From: Ifrita kowaldi
Lineage: Eukaryota; Chordata; Aves; Passeriformes; Cinclosomatidae
Reading direction: 5' to 3'
DNA length: 64,000 nt
NCBI GenBank assembly: GCA_013398055.1
Contig: VZRS01002617.1
Span: 62,001 to 126,000, forward strand
The notes under the pieces were generated by a model. The model saw nothing but the letters and a program-made list of their open reading frames with translations. It ran no database searches and was not told the origin of the DNA. Made by a program: the position numbers and the translations under genes. This document shows positions 1 through 12,525 of the stretch, piece after piece (within the stretch, counting starts at the first letter, position 1; each line of letters starts with the position of its first letter).

Positions 1-3000
1 GAAGAATCAGTTTTGGTCCCAGCTGATAAAGCCCTACCATCACTTCTGCAATGGCACTGCCCCAGGAGTGGCTTTTTCAGAGTGGGCTTGGTGCAAGTAA
101 GTTAAATTTCCAGTGTCCTTGATGGAGGGGTATTTCCCCCACCCAGGTGGCAGAAGGGTGAGTGCTGTGCAGTGTGGGTTGAGCAGGGCAGGCAGGGCTG
201 CTCCTCACATTGCTCCCTCAATCCCACCATGGCTCCCAGCCCCACTGCCTCACCTGCAGGGTTTTGATCTCAGGGGTCTCATCCTTTGGCACAGAACCTG
301 AACCCCCCAGACAACCCAGAAAGCTGTAAAACTTGTTATTTTGTCTTGTTATTTTTCAGGTTTACCTTGAAATCTCTTTCTCCTAACGGTCATTCTCTCA
401 GGTAGCTGTTCCATCACTGGCACTATTAATTCTTGTTGCTAAGGGTGTATATAATTTCCCTGTTTGGTTTTGTCAGCAAAGCAGCTAGGCTGCTGGAGCA
501 ATCAATTTTGTAACACAGGGTTGCTTCATATTCAGGACCCAGTTCAACAAAGCACTTAGGCAAAGGAATAATGACCAGCTTGAATGGGAATAATAGTGCT
601 TAGAGTTAATTGTGTGCTTTTAAAATTGAGCCTTACATCATGCCAATCAAATAATTAATCTACTCAATTACAAGCTCCTGCTACCAAATACATGCCCTGG
701 ACTTTCTTTACTCAAAAGGGGAAACGTGCAGATAGGGCCTTGAAAAAGCCATCAACATTGAATACAACACAGCAGAGACTTAAAATAATGTTGGCTTGCT
801 TCTTGCTAACTTTTACCAAGCAGAAAATTCAGTGTGCCAGTACTTCAGTGACAATCAGTCAAGTGCTTTAACGAGCAATTGGACTATGTATTAACAGCTA
901 AACAGGGCATTTTCCTCCTCCCTTGAGACAGTCTCAGTGGAAACTGAAAACTCAGTATTTTTTGACATCACGAGTCCGCAGATTTCTAGTATGCATCACA
1001 GTAGGCCCACCAAAAAGTAATCTGAGTGACAGAAGGATTAACTGTGCAGGGAGCTGCAGGAAAGACAGGATGCTATCTGCAACGTGATGCACATAGAGCT
1101 GAAGGTAGTGATTAGAAGTGATGCATCCTTGTGAAGCCAGATATATTTTCACATGGGCATAGTCTACGAGCAGGGTCGTGCAACAAACCACCTCAGAGCT
1201 CTTGCTGATCAGCAAATGATATCTTATGCTCTACAGCTGTATTCAATTAAGCACAGAAACATCCTAAACTAAATAAACTGATGAATTTATTAAGTGAACC
1301 ATGTGGTGCTTCTATAGGAGATGAATACAATGTCAAAACTTTCAACTTTTTCAATAAAACCTGTGTGATGGGCAAAATCTGTGATCCATCTGTGTTTGAC
1401 GTGGTTGATACAGCAATCTGCTGGCTCATGACAGCTTCATTTGCCATGCTGTTGCAGAGGTCTGTTTAGAGCAGCCCAGCTAGGCTGTCACTTTTCAGAG
1501 ACAGTCTCTGAGGAACTACAGATGCTAAAGTTAGATGTGGTGCTACATGCTAATGTGTGAGATTCAATAACCTGGATCAAATTATTGCTGCAATCCATGT
1601 CTGGCCAGCTGGAGTTGGCGTTATTTCCACTAGTCCCCAAATTAATTTCTCAGTTTAATTTTAAATGGAAGAATGATTTTGCTGTTGCTACTGATGCTGT
1701 TTTAGATTCATTGTGAGTTTGTTTTGGTGCCTCTTTGAATTTTAGAGACACTCTGAGTCTCTGCATCAGCTCCTAGGGATGGGCTAGTGTAGTGCACTGA
1801 AGTCTTCTTTGGAAGTCCTCTGCCGTGACTGCAAAACAGGAACCAGAGAGCTGGCTCTCATGGCAATTTGCATGCAGTTTTTGTTGTGTAGGTGTGTGAT
1901 GCATTAGCACGGAGTGGCTATTTTTAGTTCAGTCATCTAAAACCTGTATTCAACAATGTTCAGCTATGGACTATGAAACAAGTCTGTCTAAACCAAGATA
2001 TTGCTGCGTTGGTATATGTGCATGAATACATGCATGTAAAAAGACTAGGGAGACAACAAAATATAGCTGGCTAAGATACTTTTGGCTTTGTATCCACTTC
2101 TAAGAAGCCCTAGAGATGGGAATGGCATCCAACATTTCTGGAAGAAGCCATGTTTTAACTAGAGATGTAGTGGGAGGGGAGCCTTAAGACTCTTTCCCCA
2201 TAAGCAGGGTGGTACAGAGGGGCAGTGACTGAAGCAGTAATGGTGTAGGAGCTAAGACAAGAGGCCTAGATAATTATGAGGACGTTGGCTTGGCTCAATT
2301 TAAAACAGCAAGAGATATTTCCTTGAAGAAGCCACCTTAGACTGCCAGCTCTGTCAGGCAGCGATCGACTCAGCAATGCCCGAAACACCGCATAGACCCA
2401 GCACTGTGGGGCTCTCCTGCTGAACACCAGTCCTCAAGCACATTTTAGCAGTTATAGCTCAGATGAAATATGTTTAGGTTTAGTGCTCAGCTGACTCGAT
2501 GGAAAGTATCAGCCTGGTCATCCCATTCATTGGCTCTCCTAAAAATATCACCAAAACAGCGTGACTGATGCAAATAAGGGAGGCAGAGTCTTCAGGCTGA
2601 GCATCCCAGGCAGATATGGCTAACCCTAACAGCTTGCTGGCAGCTGTAGTGCCAAAACTCCCCCTCTCCATCCATTCTCCCAGCCTTTAGAAAACTGGAA
2701 ATGCTGTCTCCCAAACGGAGGAACACGGCTCTAAGAAAACACTAGACAAGAGAGGGTTGGCTTTGCACTGGTCAAATTTCCCCATTCCCTGACTTCTGTG
2801 TGCCTCATTTTGCATTCTCAGTGGTGTCATGTTCCTGACTTCATGCCTTTACTTCTAATTCCTTTTTCTGCTTGTTCTCCTTTACATGTTATGGCTGTCT
2901 TCTTTCTTCGAGACAGCTCTGGCTCTTTACAGACCGCATACTTCACTTTGTGAAAGCACTGAGCTGCCAGTTGCAATCCCACAGAGGACAGCCCTCCCAT

Positions 3001-5108
3001 CCTCTGGAGGAAGGTGAAATCTTGTGGTTACCACATGCAGAGGGCCTCACTCAAAAAAAGCAAGGGTTTCAACTCTTCTGTGGTACACGTCTGTGCCATT
3101 TGTGCAGCTGAACAGTCATTTATATTTCATTTATACAGAGATTTCTCACTTGTGTACTCCAAATCTGAGTTCATCACTGCTCTGCATCCGTTATGACCTC
3201 TCAAAATTCAATTTCATTGTTTATTCAATGGTATTTTTAAAAAATTCTCTGCTATGTCCAAATCTGCTCAGAAAAGGATGTCTGCAATGAATGCTCAGAC
3301 ACTGGATGCCTGTGTTTTGTTTTTAGTAGACACGGTGCTTAAAGTACTTCCACTTCTCTTCCATGTTGTTGGAAAGTCTTGATTTTCCTTTTGGGTTTTC
3401 TTTTGTGTGTTTTTTTAGGCTAGATTTGGCAACCATGAAACCCACATACTAACTTCTGAACTGGAATTTTAAAAAGGGACATGGTTATATACTGCTTAGA
3501 TTATCTTTTCAGCTCAAAGTTCCCGGGTGCATGTTCCAATGCTTAAGACTGGTAACACTTCCAGCAGAACAAGACTTCTGCACTTGCTCCAGGAGAGGAG
3601 ACAGACAAAAGATAACTCTAACAGATAAAGCTTTGGAGTTCCTTGCATTTACGGTTTGCTTTGCAAAATGAAGTCACACAGGTCTGCAGGAAAAGTGCTG
3701 ACACACTGTAAAATTTCAGAATATATCTCTTGCTTTCAGTGGTTTCATTGATTAGATACACTAGTATCTAATCTACCTTTCTTGTCTCTAAGCTGCTTTC
3801 CTTTTCTTACTGACCAAAGACTTTGACTGGGTTTCACTGATTAGCAGCACTAGAAAACTCAAACGACAGAATTAGATTGCTGTTGTTTCAAAATATGTTC
3901 TCTCTGCCCATTTGGGACACACTTGCTCCCAAACCTGGCTACTGCAATAGCAGAAGTAAAGGTTGCTTTCTATTTCACTCCCAGTACAGCAGTGCACAGC
4001 ACAGCAAACAAACTTTGTCCTTCAGACATTGCAGCAAGAAATGTGCCATCCTGGGCTATGGGGAAGGTCCCTTCCTGCTATTTAGGGTCCCCTCCAACCC
4101 AAATCTTTCTATTATTTCAATGATAAACCCTCCAGAGAATTCATTGGCAACGTGGATAACTCAAGGCTTGAGCAGCTGTTCTCGACCACTGCATGTTGCT
4201 CTTCTGTCTTGTGGAAGATACAAGAAATATTTTTAAAATGGATCCGTCCCCCTCTGGCTAGTAAAAGTCAGCTAAAATCAGCTGTACTCTATTCTAACAG
4301 GAATTAATAACTTTTTTTCCCCTAAGAAGGCAATTCATTGGCTTTTCTGAAGAAGTTCAATAATCTTTTCAGTGTTCAAATAATCTGCACACAATCCACT
4401 AAACTTTGATTCCAAGAGAAAAATATTAAAGAAAATAGTAAAAAGACAATGCAAACAAACATAGCTGTACTGAACACATCCAGTAAGGTCTATGAAGAGA
4501 GAGAAAATTTGTACAAATTACTGAAGACATCTCTCTTGTTAGTTGGGATGACATCTTGATACTGAAACTCCTCAGTCTCCTTGCAGCTTTCCTCAATCCA
4601 GACTGTACTGTATTTCTCACTCACAAAACATTCCTGGATTAAAAAAAGCCACAAAGGGGCAATGGCTGCTTCTGTCTCTCAAAGTCTTATTGACTCTCCT
4701 TCTCTTCATTGCTCAAATAGATTCTCAGAAGCAATGAAGAGATGTCTTCTGATCTGCCCTCAACAAAACACCAAGGATTTATGTTTACAACTCCCATTTT
4801 CACCAGGTGCAGGTGCAGCCCTCACAGAGAAGTGTTGCTGCACAGAGTAGGAAACAAGACTTAGCTGAAGACTTACTGGCTCAAGCACTTTGGTACTGCT
4901 CATACTTTCTACTTCACAGTGAGACAGGCATTAATTACAGGAGATTGAAAGGGTTTTGCAGTCTGTGGCATAGCACATCAAACAGATATTGGGTTGAACT
5001 TCTGGTCCATTATTGTGTGGTTTCTGGGTGCTAGAGAAAGGCCATGATAACTCAGTTGGCAACTTCCAAGCTCTTATGTTGTTCTGATTATAAAAACTTT
5101 CTATGACC
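1..5108. other. Intergenic, nothing recognised
   Basis: Only short open frames with no family resemblance occur here. I see no CR1 3' ends, LTR boundaries or exon-like segments. If synteny with mammals holds, this could be the ELMO1 side of the locus, but nothing in the sequence shows that. Confidence 0.5.
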
Positions 5109-5498
5109 TGTCGCTGTTGTGCAGAGGACGGAGAGAAAGCGACATAGACATGATCCAGGAGAGAATGAAACCATTTATTAGTATACAAACTCGTTTATAT
5201 ATCTTAGTGGCATAAGGTTATTGGTTCCTTGTTCATCCACCTCTCAGAGGGATTGACTGAACCCTACAACACCTACTTCAAAATATTTCTTCAGTCAGTA
5301 CCATAACAATACTGCATAACAGTCTTGCACCTGCAAGATAAAGGGATTGGTTTACAAAAAGCTCTGACTGTTTTCGGCCAGCATCCGTGTGAAAGCAAGG
5401 CTTTCACATGGACACTGGCAGAAAGCTGGAAAATCTCTCAGTAGCCAAGCTTTCAGCATCCACAACAAACAACTAGGAGTTAGGAGAATGCCCTATCA
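5109..5498 (-). mobile_element. Solo LTR of an ERVK-like endogenous retrovirus
   Basis: Read on the minus strand, this has the layout of a retroviral LTR. A U3 of about 300 bp starts near TGATAGGGCATTCTCC. It is followed by a TATA-like box (TATATAAA, complement of 5194-5201), an AATAAA poly(A) signal (complement of 5174-5179) and a short pyrimidine-rich U5 that ends in ...ACAACAGCGACA. No gag, pol or env sequence is adjacent, so it is a solo LTR, presumably left by recombination between two LTRs. Exact ends are uncertain by a few bases, and I could not identify a clean target-site duplication. Family assignment rests on general resemblance to songbird ERVK LTRs. Confidence 0.65.
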
Positions 5499-6248
5499 TG
5501 CTCATATGCTTTTGACCCTTCAAATGTTGCTGCTGTTGAGTTGAAAAAGAATCAAATGTTTCTCATCTGAAAGAATAAGATTGGGAAGGAGAGAGAAAGA
5601 GAATGAAAGACTGATAGATCAGGAGGTACAGGTCTGTTCCGCTGGTGACAATGGTCTTCACACCTGACCCTTTCTCTGTCCCATTTTGCTCCATTGCTAT
5701 CCTTTACTCTTAATCCTCAACCTGCTGTGTTGTAGGACTCTATTTGTACATAAGATAAAAGAACCACACACCAAATAGAAATGCCACGAAAGTTAAATGT
5801 TATAGTGACTGCATATTTGCTTGAACTTTTTTCTCTCTCTTCGTGGATCTGTAGTTAGTGGGCAACTGTGTAGAGTTCTGTTGCTTTTATCTGGAAGTGA
5901 CAGTATGAACCAGGCAGTTTTCCTTGTAAAAATTGAGGAGGCAGTTGAAGGCTGGTTCCTAGTGTGAGTTATTGGCATGTGACCATGCTATGGTGAAAAA
6001 TTACTCCCAGAATCAAACAGATAAGCAACAGCTGTTGACTTAACTGCTGTATATTTTACTGCCTACCTGAGGGATGTTTTACTTTGGAAGAAGTATGGAC
6101 ATGTCTGTGCCTACAGGTATGCAGCCTTGGGAGATATTGCAGCAGGGCTGCCAGGCTTTGTGATGCAAAGAGGGGACTTGGCAGTGAGGTTCCATGCCTG
6201 ACAACAGCCTTCTCTACACACTCATCAGGGCCCATCTGGCAGCCAGAA
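5499..6248. other. Intergenic, nothing recognised
   Basis: No open frame or repeat that I can name occurs between the LTR and the CR1 element. Confidence 0.45.
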
Positions 6249-7172
6249 ATCATAGAATCATGGTCATAGAATGGCCTGGGCTGGAAAGCGACCTTAAGGA
6301 TCATCTAGTTCAAACACCCCTGCCATGGACAGGGACATCTTTCACTACACCAAGTTGCTCAGAGCTCCATCCAAATTGGCGCTAAACACTTCCAGGGATG
6401 GAACATTCACAACTTCCTTGGGAAACTTGTTCCAGTGCCTCACCACCCCTACAGTAACCAATTTCTTCCTAATATCTAATCTACACCTTCCCTCCTTCAG
6501 TTAAAAGCCATTGACCCTTGTCTGGTCACTACTTGCTCTTGTAGAAGTCCCTCTTCATCTTTCTTCTAGCTCCCTTCAGGTACTGGAAGGCTGCAATTAG
6601 GTCACTCTGAAGCCTTCTCTTTCCCAGGCTGAACAATTCCAATTCCGACAGCCTTCCCTCACAGGAGAGGTGCTGCATCTCTTTGGATTCGCTCCAACTG
6701 GTCCATGTCCTTCCTGGGCTGGGATCCCAGAGCTGGGTGCAGCACTGCAGGTGGGGCCTCACCAGAGAGAGACAGAGGGACAGAATCCCTTCCCTTGCCC
6801 TGCTGCCCACACTGCTTTGGATGCAGCCCAGGACACGTTTGGCTCTCTGGCCCGCAAGTTCACACTGCCAGCTCATGTCCAGCCTCTCATCCATCAGCAC
6901 CCCCAAGTCCTTCTCCCCAGGGCTGGTCTCGATCTGTTCATCTCCCAGCATATGTTGGTACTGGGGATGGCCCTGACCCAAGTGCAGCAAGTTGCACTTG
7001 ATCTTGTTAAATCTCATGAGATTCTCATGGGCCCACTTCTCCAGCCTGTCCAGGTGCCTCAGGTTGGCATCCCATACTTCAGGTGTGTCATCCACACTGC
7101 TCAACTTGGTGTCACTTGTGAATTTTTTGAGTATGCACTCTATCCCTCTGTCTGTGACAAAAATGGACATTA
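6249..7172 (-). mobile_element. CR1 LINE fragment, 5'-truncated, with reverse-transcriptase C-terminus
   Basis: This minus-strand copy of a Chicken Repeat 1 non-LTR retrotransposon contains the end of ORF2 and the 3' UTR. The ORF2 part (complement of about 6529-7150) encodes recognisable C-terminal reverse-transcriptase motifs: KFTSDTKL (usually KFADDTKL), LDRLEKWA, LLHLGQGHPQYQ, EKDLGVLMDERLDMSWQC, GILSLCLSLVRPHLQ and KRRLQSDLIAAFQYLKGA. The Asp pair of the usual FADD-type motif is degraded to SD. The reading frame shifts in the middle (around SPGRTWTSW), so the copy is dead. The 3' UTR ends with the typical CATAGAATCAT repeats at 6249-6262. The 5' end is truncated, as is usual for CR1. It abuts an oppositely oriented CR1 fragment. 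Confidence 0.9.
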
Positions 7173-7177
7173 AAGAA

Positions 7178-7555
7178 ATAAAAAAGAAGGCCAACCACAT
7201 CCTGGGCTGCACTACCAAACGCACAGGCTGATCTTATCACTCTCCACACCTACTTCATGAGAGGCAGCACAAAAATAAGGACATGTATTAGAGGTAAATA
7301 GATATGGGACAAGATGCAATGGATATAAGCTGCAGCATGGGAAATTCCAGCTAGATGTTAGAAAACGAAACTACAGTATGAGAGCAGTCAGACTTTGCGA
7401 CTAGAGCCTGAAGATGATATGACCTTCATTTTTTGAGATATTCGAACTCCACTGGACCAGGCACTGAGCAAGCTGACCTAAGCTGGCCCTGCTTTGAGTG
7501 ACTGGTTAACACAGATGACCTCCAGAAGTCCATATCCTATATCCTAGGACTATGC
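7178..7555 (+). mobile_element. CR1 LINE fragment, plus strand, degraded 3' part
   Basis: A second CR1 copy begins with a segment like the ORF2 stretch for AN.ILGC (aaggccaaccacatcctggg, about 7187-7206). It runs through 3'-UTR-like text (dispersed matches to the ...ggacaagatgcaatgg..., ...ggaaattccag..., gagatattcgaactcc and gaccaggcactgagcaagct segments) to a worn end near tgacctccagaagtcc. Large internal deletions and many substitutions suggest an old insertion. It is head to head with the minus-strand CR1 at 6249-7172. Confidence 0.65.
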
Positions 7556-9928
7556 AAATAGATCAGTCTTGGAAAAAAATGGATAAAGCTACACTCCCAG
7601 GGAAAGTGCAAACTTTACTTCTCAAAGAATCAAATTCTCAGGAATATTTAATGCTCCATATAACTGCTGAGGATGAGCAGCTTCTTAAAAACTCATAGCT
7701 GCTTTTTGCTTGAGACAAGAGTTAACTGGGTTTCACAAGTTAATGTGAGAATTTTTTTTCTGGAGACCTTCCCTCCTGTCACTGAAAGGCAAAATATAAC
7801 CTATAGGTTAAAGCATGAGACACATTAGGTGAAAAGTAGTCTAATTCTGACTCAGTAGGAGACTTGTTAAGTAACTTTGAAGAAAATGTCTGAAGTCTTT
7901 CATGCCTTTCGTAGCTTGTAATATTGGACTAGTACGCTATTACACCGATGAGATAAATACAACACTGTTTTTAATTTTTGCGTTTGGGTGCCATGGAAAA
8001 TATTGCTGCACTTTTTTATATGATGAAAGGGATTACCATGTCTTTTTTACATTGAATTGGCTTTAAGTTTTAAATGGCAGATCACTAAAAGAGTATTTCT
8101 AAGCTTAACTGGTTACTGGAAAAATAGTTTCCTGATCAAACCTTGAAAAGAGCAGTTAGACATTGCTAGGGGAAGTATTATATTTTCTACAACTATTGCT
8201 TTTCATCTTGTGGAATCTTAACACGGGGATAGGACAGAACATTTAATGAGCTTTTGGATTTAAAAGTCCCCAAGCATATGCCCTTAATTTGGAAGAAAGA
8301 GAACATCCTTATTCTGAACACTTTTATTATTCATACTGAGCTCCTGGGAATGCAACATCAAGATTTTGAAATATGAGTTTGTCCTCCTCTGCTACTTGTT
8401 GCATGGCCAAGTTTTGCAGCTCTTCTGCTATACCACTGATAGAGAATGACTTTTTGAAATTAAATGGGGTCAAGGAATAGTTGCAACTTTACGTGTACCT
8501 GAGTTGCTCTGACCGATTTCTGGTAGCAGATGTATCAAATGGATACAATTAATAGAGCCAACAGTGTAGTATAAAGATGATCATGATATCTCATAGCAAA
8601 TTCCCCCCACATCTTTCGTCTTTTCACATGCCTTATTCTTTTCATTTATAAAAAGTTTGAGTCAATACTTTTCAGTTGTAAGAAGCATATGCAGAGTGGA
8701 TGCTTACATCTCTCTGGAAGACTACTGTTTGATAAAGAGGGAGAAGCATTTCAGGAGTACCAGAACGTTTTCAGCCTTGCTGGCTGCCCAGCTTCAGTGT
8801 TGCTATAGACATTTTACCACTGTACCAGGAGGAAAGTTCCTTCAAGGGCTCTCAGATCACATTTAGGCATTATCTGAGCAACTGAGAAAATCCTGTTGAG
8901 AGTCTGAGTGGCTGTCATACCACAGGAGAGGAATACCTATGTCTATGTATATCCACAAACACATACTCGCGTGTGTTATTTTCACTTTCAGTACAGTTAG
9001 CCCTCTTAACTTCACCTGTAGCCACTTACAAAAAGACACATTTTGCAATAACTGAAAATATTTAACATATGCTGAACAGAACAAGAATAAATAAAACCCC
9101 AAAACACATCAATGAGCTTGATAAGTGAGATGACAACAGCTGGTCCAATCCTGTCTGTCAGCTGTTTGTGGTTCACGAGCAATGGGTGACACTTCAGGAA
9201 GCAGACAGAGCTGGCTTGCAGTAGCACTTCCTCAGCAGTGCTTCTCTACAAAGTCCAGGAGTCACACGGAGCAAGGCAAGTGTCCTGCTATGCTGCTGGA
9301 GAGTGGCTGGGTAAGTGCTGCAAAGGTCCTCAGCAGAGGTACTGAAGTACTGGAGACAGACCAGGAGGAGGGAAATATTATTAAACTCAAATGAGAAGGC
9401 TGCAGATCTGGATGGAGCTTAATGTTTCCTGGTGGGAGGTAACATTACAGCAGAACTGGGGGGAGACATGACAGGAGAGAAGTTAGAAGTTGGGTTCTTT
9501 GTCCACTGCAGCAGTTGTGAATGTCTTATTTTATGAAATCAGTGGAAGTAAAGTAGTAGTGTAAAGTATATTATGGGAATCAGCATTGCAGAAAGGGCTG
9601 CTGGTCTCCTTTTACAACAGCATCCACGCTTCCATAATACTTTCTAAAGTTTATTAAAAGACAAGAAGAAAGTGTTATCGGTTTTGCCAATCAATCTTTG
9701 AACAAAGAATAAGAAGGAAATTTCCATAATGATTATACTGGCTTCCTCATTGGCTCTGGTACTCTTTCATGATGAGTAAATTTTTCAGAATCAGTTCAGA
9801 TACTGATCATCTCAAGTCACCCTCATAAAAGGTTGCCAGATCTGCCTTCACTTTGGCACTTTTCGACACTGCTCCTGATGCTCTCAGGCACCCACACAGC
9901 TCAGCAATGAAATGAAACCTCATCGTGA
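7556..9928. other. Intergenic, nothing recognised
   Basis: AT-rich sequence with short random open frames. I recognise no exons or repeats. Confidence 0.45.
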
Positions 9929-10215
9929 GCTGCAGCAGGAAGAGCCCAGCCAGCAGGTCGACTACAGCTGTCAAGACAAGGGTGTGATTATTCCACTCCA
10001 TTTACTACCTGTTAGGCCACACCTGGGATACGGTATCCGGATTCTGTCTTCCTTGTCCAAGACAGACGCTGAAAAATTCAGAGTAGCATAATTTCCCCTG
10101 CTGGAAATATTCTAGGCTCAGTTTGATGGGACCCTGGATACCTCAGTCTATAGCCCTGCTTTCAACAGGAGGTTTGACAGTAAAATCTCTCGAGGTCCCT
10201 GCCAGCCTGGATGTT
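9929..10215 (+). mobile_element. CR1 LINE fragment, plus strand, diverged
   Basis: The text at 9950-9961 (cagccagcaggtcgac) and 10013-10040 (ttaggccacacctgggatac) matches the CR1 ORF2 region that normally encodes ASRSREV..LYSALVRPHLEYC. It then jumps to the 3' UTR segment (ctggaaatattctaggctca, from 10101; gtttgatgggaccctgg, from 10121) and a worn tail ending tctctcgaggtccctgcc. The middle is deleted and no frame remains open. Confidence 0.65.
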
Positions 10216-11384
10216 TTTAAGCTTCAACAGTCACGACCGACACAGAGTGGGATCTGCCCATTACTTTCTGCAAAGTCATGCAGAGGTACCAAAACTAGCT
10301 CTGGAGGAGCTAATGGAAGTGCTGAAGCCTCTAAGCCTGGAAAACACGGATAAATTTGATGAGGGAGTGTCACTCCAACACAGATTTATCACCAACTACC
10401 TATTTAAAGCTAGCTTAGATATTTCTACACAGCATTGTGTTCTGAATTGCACACATACCTCAGGCTCACATGGCAACGTGCAAATCTTCTATATCCAATG
10501 CTGTACAGAAAGACTCCTTGAATTCTACTGTTTTACCCCTAAAAAAACCATGTGGAGGCTGCTTCTGAATCTAAAACAAAAAAGTCCAGGGAAAAAATAC
10601 TTCAGAAAAGCATAATTTAATGCTAGAACCTCTTACCAGTTTAATGAACTTCTTCCTAACCTAGAAGAGAGCTCTGTTGCACAGCTGAAATTAAGTTCAT
10701 GTGAGGATAATCTTAGGTGTGGGAATGGAATGAGGTCAGACACCCATTAACATGGATAGAGGAAACAATCTGAAAATTAAGTGGAGATTGCTTTTGATAG
10801 AGAATTCATTATTTTATTGTCAGCTCACTGAACAGAGTGAAATCCTTCGTCTTAAGTGAAAATAAGGGGGAAAGAGTTTTTGCCAAAATAGGAGACATAA
10901 GGAAAATCTGGAGTGGATACAGAACAGGCATTGCTTTATCTGCACTTACTGTGCTAAAGGTACTTAGTAGTGAATGGTGAGCTCTCTCACTATGAGGGCT
11001 GCAGAAATCATTGAATCACTTTCATTGATGATCCTGATTTGATGGTGCAGAGAGAGAAAAAGGCAGCAGTGGAAATTGCTGCTCAGTGAGCTGATGCTTC
11101 TCATTTTCATCTCAGTTGCACAATTAAACACATTAACTGCGTGCTTTATTTTCTTAAACTCCTCAAATTCTTACTGTTACTGATATCAACAGGAAAGCTA
11201 TTTTGGGGAAATCTTTTCTGTATTTGAATTAGTGCTTAATGTGCTAACTTGAGACCCAGAAGCAATGGGGCTAAAGAGGTGGGGTACTATGGCCAATCTA
11301 ACCTATCCTGCTGAGAAGATGAAGGTCAGGTCACTGCCCTACTGTGGCTGTTTTGCTTTGGGATCAGAGCTCATATCTGCACAG
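10216..11384. other. Intergenic, nothing recognised
   Basis: A 134-codon open frame spans 10211-10615 but shows no family motif and starts inside CR1 remains. I regard it as chance. Confidence 0.45.
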
Positions 11385-11734
11385 GTGCCCACCATGTCAG
11401 GCACCCACCAAAGCCTCTCTATCAATCCCCTCTGCAACTGATCAGAGGAGGGAAAATATAAAAAAATATAAAAACGGGTTCATGGGTTGAGATGAGGACC
11501 AGGAGAGGTGACTCACCAAACACAGTCATGAACAGATCAGACTCAGCTTAGGGATATTAACTGAATTTATTACTAACAAAATTGGCAGGATAATGAGAAG
11601 TAAAAGCAGACTTTAAAAACACCTTCCCCACCCACCTTCCCCCTTCTCAGCTCTACTTTCTTCCCCACTCCAGTGGCACAGGGACAAGGGGAATGGGGGT
11701 ATGGTCATTTCATGCCACATTGTTTCTTCCCCTG

Positions 11735-12160
11735 CTCCAACATGGGGTCTCTCCCTGGGAGATAGTACTCCATGAATTTTTCCAGTGTGAGTCCGTCCCA
11801 CAGGAAAAGGTTCTTCACAAACTACTGCAATGTAGGTCATTCTTCCCTGAGATGCAGTCCTTCAAGGACAGCCTGCTCCAGCATGGGTTCCCCATGGGGT
11901 CACAAGTCCTAGCAGGAAACCTATTCCAGCATGGGCTCCTCTCTCCATGAGTCTGCAGATCCCTGACAGGAACCTGTTCCAGCACAGGCCTCCCACAAGT
12001 TCACAGCCTCTTTCTGGCTTTGATCTGCTCTGGCGCGGGTCTCCTCCACGGGCTGCAGGTGGATCCCTGCATCCTCATGATCCTCCATGGGTTGCAGGGG
12101 AATAGCTGCTTCACCATGGACTTCACCATGGGCTGCAGAGGAATCTCAGCTCTGGTGCCT
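11735..12160 (-). repeat. Degenerate tandem repeats of about 40-55 bp inside the LTR-type element
   Basis: Roughly eight or nine imperfect units follow one another. Each is built from a ctgctccagcatggg-like half and a ctccatgggctgcag-like half. Examples of unit starts are at about 11731, 11874, 11923, 11970 and 12026, and ccatgggctgcag-like words recur at about 12047, 12087 and 12127. Unit length varies, so the array is old. It belongs to the enclosing repeat family and is not a local expansion. Confidence 0.6.
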
Positions 12161-12276
12161 GGAGCACCTCCTCCCCCGCTTTCTCCATGGACCTTGGTGT
12201 CTGCAGAGCTGTCCTTGTGGCATGTTCCCACCCCGCTCTTTTCTGGCCGCAAATAAAACTGTGTAATACTTTTTTT

Positions 12277-12335
12277 CCTTCTTCTCCTTCTTCTTCTTCT
12301 CCTTCTTCTTCTGCTACTACTACTTCTTCTTCTTC
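12277..12335 (+). repeat. CTT/TTC microsatellite
   Basis: A pyrimidine-only run of TTC/CTT triplets interrupted by CTCC and by a ctgctactactac segment. It lies inside the ERV LTR-type element and on the minus strand reads as a GAA/AAG purine tract. Confidence 0.85.
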
Positions 12336-12525
12336 AGTATTTTATCACAGAGGCATTATCATCATTTCCAACTTTCCAGTCTTGGCCAGTGGCACATCCA
12401 TCCTGGAGCCAGCTGGCATTGGCTCTGACAGACTTGGAGGAAGCTTCTGGCAGGTCCTCACAGAAGCCACCCCTGTAGCCTCCCCCACTACCAAAACCTG
12501 GCCATACAAACCTAACGCACCAGGG

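Larger units (their letters stand above)
11385..12525 (-). mobile_element. Long ERV LTR-type avian repeat, minus strand
   Basis: On the minus strand this resembles a long LTR-type repeat that I recall as common in songbird genomes. It has a variable front part, an array of degenerate repeats (separate entry) and an AATAAA signal (complement of 11566-11571). Then come a segment like ...ctcatctcaacccatgaacc (complement of about 11477-11500) and a terminal part like ...ttgatagagaggctttggtggg (complement of about 11401-11425). The ATCTCAACCCA signature is shared with the ERVL-type LTRs at 34.1 and 49.2 kb. Minus-strand open frames such as the 75-codon one at 11613-11840 resemble hypothetical proteins often predicted from this repeat in birds; they are not genes. 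Outer limits are uncertain by tens of bases. The family name is not given because I cannot verify it. Confidence 0.6.

Noticed and set aside
6670..7173. 167-codon + strand frame
   Set aside because: Antisense of the CR1 reverse-transcriptase region.
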